Below, one piece after another: positions 7,557 to 8,770 of a DNA stretch of 8,770 nucleotides. The notes below the pieces were generated by a model, which saw only the letters and a program-made list of their open reading frames with translations, had not been told where the DNA came from and searched no databases. Source of the DNA: CAYVLI01 sp964452105 [NCBI: uncultured Nitrospinota bacterium]. Its GTDB lineage: Bacteria > JAUXIQ01. The stretch spans positions 1-8,770 of the forward strand of contig CAYVLI010000084.1 in assembly GCA_964452105.1 (NCBI GenBank), written 5' to 3'. The translations under genes and the position numbers were made by a program. The stretch's first letter is position 1. Each line of letters opens with the position of its first letter.

Positions 7557-8716
7557 GAAATCCGTGCCGAGGCCTTGCGGGCCCTTCTAAGCCTCAGGAA
7601 TCTGAGTGGGGCGAGCTCCCTGTCCTTTGACTTCATATAAAACATATATAAGGCGCCAATGCCGGTGATGATATTAGAGCCCCAGACAGCGGCAACGGGG
7701 TTTATGATGCCGTTCTCGCCAAAACCCTCAAGGGCAGTTGAGAGGACGTAGTAGAAGAGGATTACTCCAAGGGCCATGGAAAAGCCCGTGAGCCTTGAGC
7801 TGCGTATGCCCTGAATGCCAAGCGTGGCCCCGATAAGGCCGAAGACAAAGACTGAGGCCGGCAGGGTAAAACGCTTGTGAAGGTCCATGATATACGGCGG
7901 AGTGAAGCCGCCCCTGGCCTTTATGTCCTTTATCCTCTGAACCATCTCTTTTGGATATAAGTCTCTGTTGGACTTTGCTATTACGCCGTTGCCCGGCCCC
8001 GAGGGGTTAAGCTCCAGGACATACTTTGAAAAATTTACCACATGGTACGAGTCCTTGCCCTTGTCCTCTCTCTGCGAGGTGCCGTCAACAAGTTTTATAT
8101 ACAGCGATGTCTTTTTTCCGCCGCCGCCGATGACGGCCTTCTCGGCCACGAATATATCTGATTTGCCCGAGGGGTTTTTTCTGGCGATAAAGACCCCCTC
8201 AAGTTCTCCTGTCTCCGGTGATACATGGTCAACGTATATTACAAGGTCGCTCAGGCTGTCATAAAAAGTCTTCTCTTTTATCCCCGAGGCCAGGCCCTGT
8301 GAAGCCCCCTCGATAATGAGGTGCTTCAGGGTGATGTTGCCCCAGGGGTAGATGTAGAGGGTAAAGGCAAGGGTCATGGAGAAGACAAAGAAGGCAAAGA
8401 CAAGGACGGGCCTTGTGATGGTGAAGAGGTTCAGCCCCAGGGCCTTCATGGCAATAAACTCGCTGTCAGAGCTCAGGCGCGTAAAGGCGATAAGCACGGC
8501 CACAAGAAAGGATATGGGTATGGTGTAGATAAGGAAAGAGGGCAGGAGGGAGACGATAAACCAGAAAGCAAAACCCATACCCAGCCCATGGCCGACTATC
8601 AGCCCTATGAGCTTGATGGTCTTTGTCAGAAGGGCCGTGGAGGTAAGCACGACGAGGCATAGAAAGAAAGGCGCCAGCATCTGCGTGAATATATACAGGT
8701 TTAGAAGTCTTCCCAC
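7553..8716 (-). CDS. lptF: LPS export inner-membrane protein LptF (YjgP/YjgQ family)
   Basis: LptF pairs with LptG to form the membrane channel of the LptB2FG lipopolysaccharide exporter. It has 387 residues. Helices lie at ~13-36, 50-78 and 98-122, followed by a periplasmic beta-jellyroll (~125-245; for example DLVIYVDHV at 157-165 and GELEGVFIARK at 170-180). Three C-terminal helices follow (~283-302, 309-329, 340-360). The coupling-loop signature SSDSEFIAMKALGLN (82-96) matches the LptF pattern D-x-E-(x)-A-(x)-x-A-x-G. The C-terminus is basic (RFLRLRRARKASARIS). The start is GTG at 8716, supported by the expected N-terminal RLLNLYIFTQML and by an in-frame TAG six codons upstream; there is no Shine-Dalgarno sequence. 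It forms an operon with lptG through a four-base overlap. Partners LptB, LptC and LptA are not in the window. Confidence 0.9.
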   Translation of the reverse strand: MGRLLNLYIFTQMLAPFFLCLVVLTSTALLTKTIKLIGLIVGHGLGMGFAFWFIVSLLPSFLIYTIPISFLVAVLIAFTRLSSDSEFIAMKALGLNLFTITRPVLVFAFFVFSMTLAFTLYIYPWGNITLKHLIIEGASQGLASGIKEKTFYDSLSDLVIYVDHVSPETGELEGVFIARKNPSGKSDIFVAEKAVIGGGGKKTSLYIKLVDGTSQREDKGKDSYHVVNFSKYVLELNPSGPGNGVIAKSNRDLYPKEMVQRIKDIKARGGFTPPYIMDLHKRFTLPASVFVFGLIGATLGIQGIRSSRLTGFSMALGVILFYYVLSTALEGFGENGIINPVAAVWGSNIITGIGALYMFYMKSKDRELAPLRFLRLRRARKASARIS

Positions 8717-8725
8717 AATGGATAG

Positions 8726-8754
8726 ATAATACTATAAACAGGCCTAATGGACAA
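8726..8754 (-). promoter_or_regulatory. Predicted sigma70 promoter of lptFG, very close to the start codon
   Basis: On the minus strand, TTGTCC (8754 down to 8749) and TATTAT (8731 down to 8726) are separated by 17 bases. The usual start of transcription would be near 8719, only two or three bases before the GTG of lptF. This implies a leaderless or nearly leaderless message, which agrees with the lack of a ribosome site. A competing -10 (TATAGT, 8736-8731) has poorer spacing. Confidence 0.45.
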
Positions 8755-8770
8755 CCGGCAAATAAGGGGC

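Noticed and set aside
8321-8662. Plus-strand open frame rich in lysine and glycine opposite lptF
   Set aside because: Its biased composition is the antisense of hydrophobic membrane helices of lptF.

Overview
The window suggests a Gram-negative bacterium of moderate GC content. It encodes both inner-membrane subunits of the lipopolysaccharide exporter (LptF and LptG) and a bacterial initiator tRNA. The taxon cannot be fixed from this sequence, and no gene here is diagnostic of a phylum.

Left part (about 150-5525, + strand): one very long reading frame encodes most of a Tc-toxin TcA subunit, the pentameric receptor-binding and translocation-channel protein of ABC insecticidal-type toxins. The order is: end of the N-terminal shell, ABC-toxin N region, neuraminidase-like/beta-rich region, channel with a hydrophobic hairpin between long helices, and the C-terminal TcB-binding domain. 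Roughly the first third of a normal single-chain TcA is absent. In its place, the first ~150-180 bases carry an open minus-strand frame for a hydrophobic protein that runs off the left edge. Two unrelated fragments therefore meet at about 140-180. No TcB or TcC (Rhs-type cocoon) gene follows.

Middle part (5526-6332): about 400 bases are largely noncoding and fairly AT-rich, with a good sigma70-type promoter near 5815-5843. They precede a small gene (5960-6256) whose product resembles the beta-sandwich domain of phage baseplate proteins (BppU-N-like). A hairpin terminator at about 6292-6333 can serve both strands.

Right part (6334-8770, - strand): an initiator tRNA (anticodon CAT, encoded CCA) has its own strong promoter. 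Upstream of it on the same strand lie lptG and lptF, which overlap by four bases. lptF has a promoter placed so close to its GTG start that the mRNA may be leaderless.

The right part is conserved housekeeping sequence and the left part looks like accessory DNA (toxin plus phage-like gene). The boundary falls at the 3' side of the tRNA gene, a common position for genomic-island edges, although no att-type repeat of the tRNA end is visible here.
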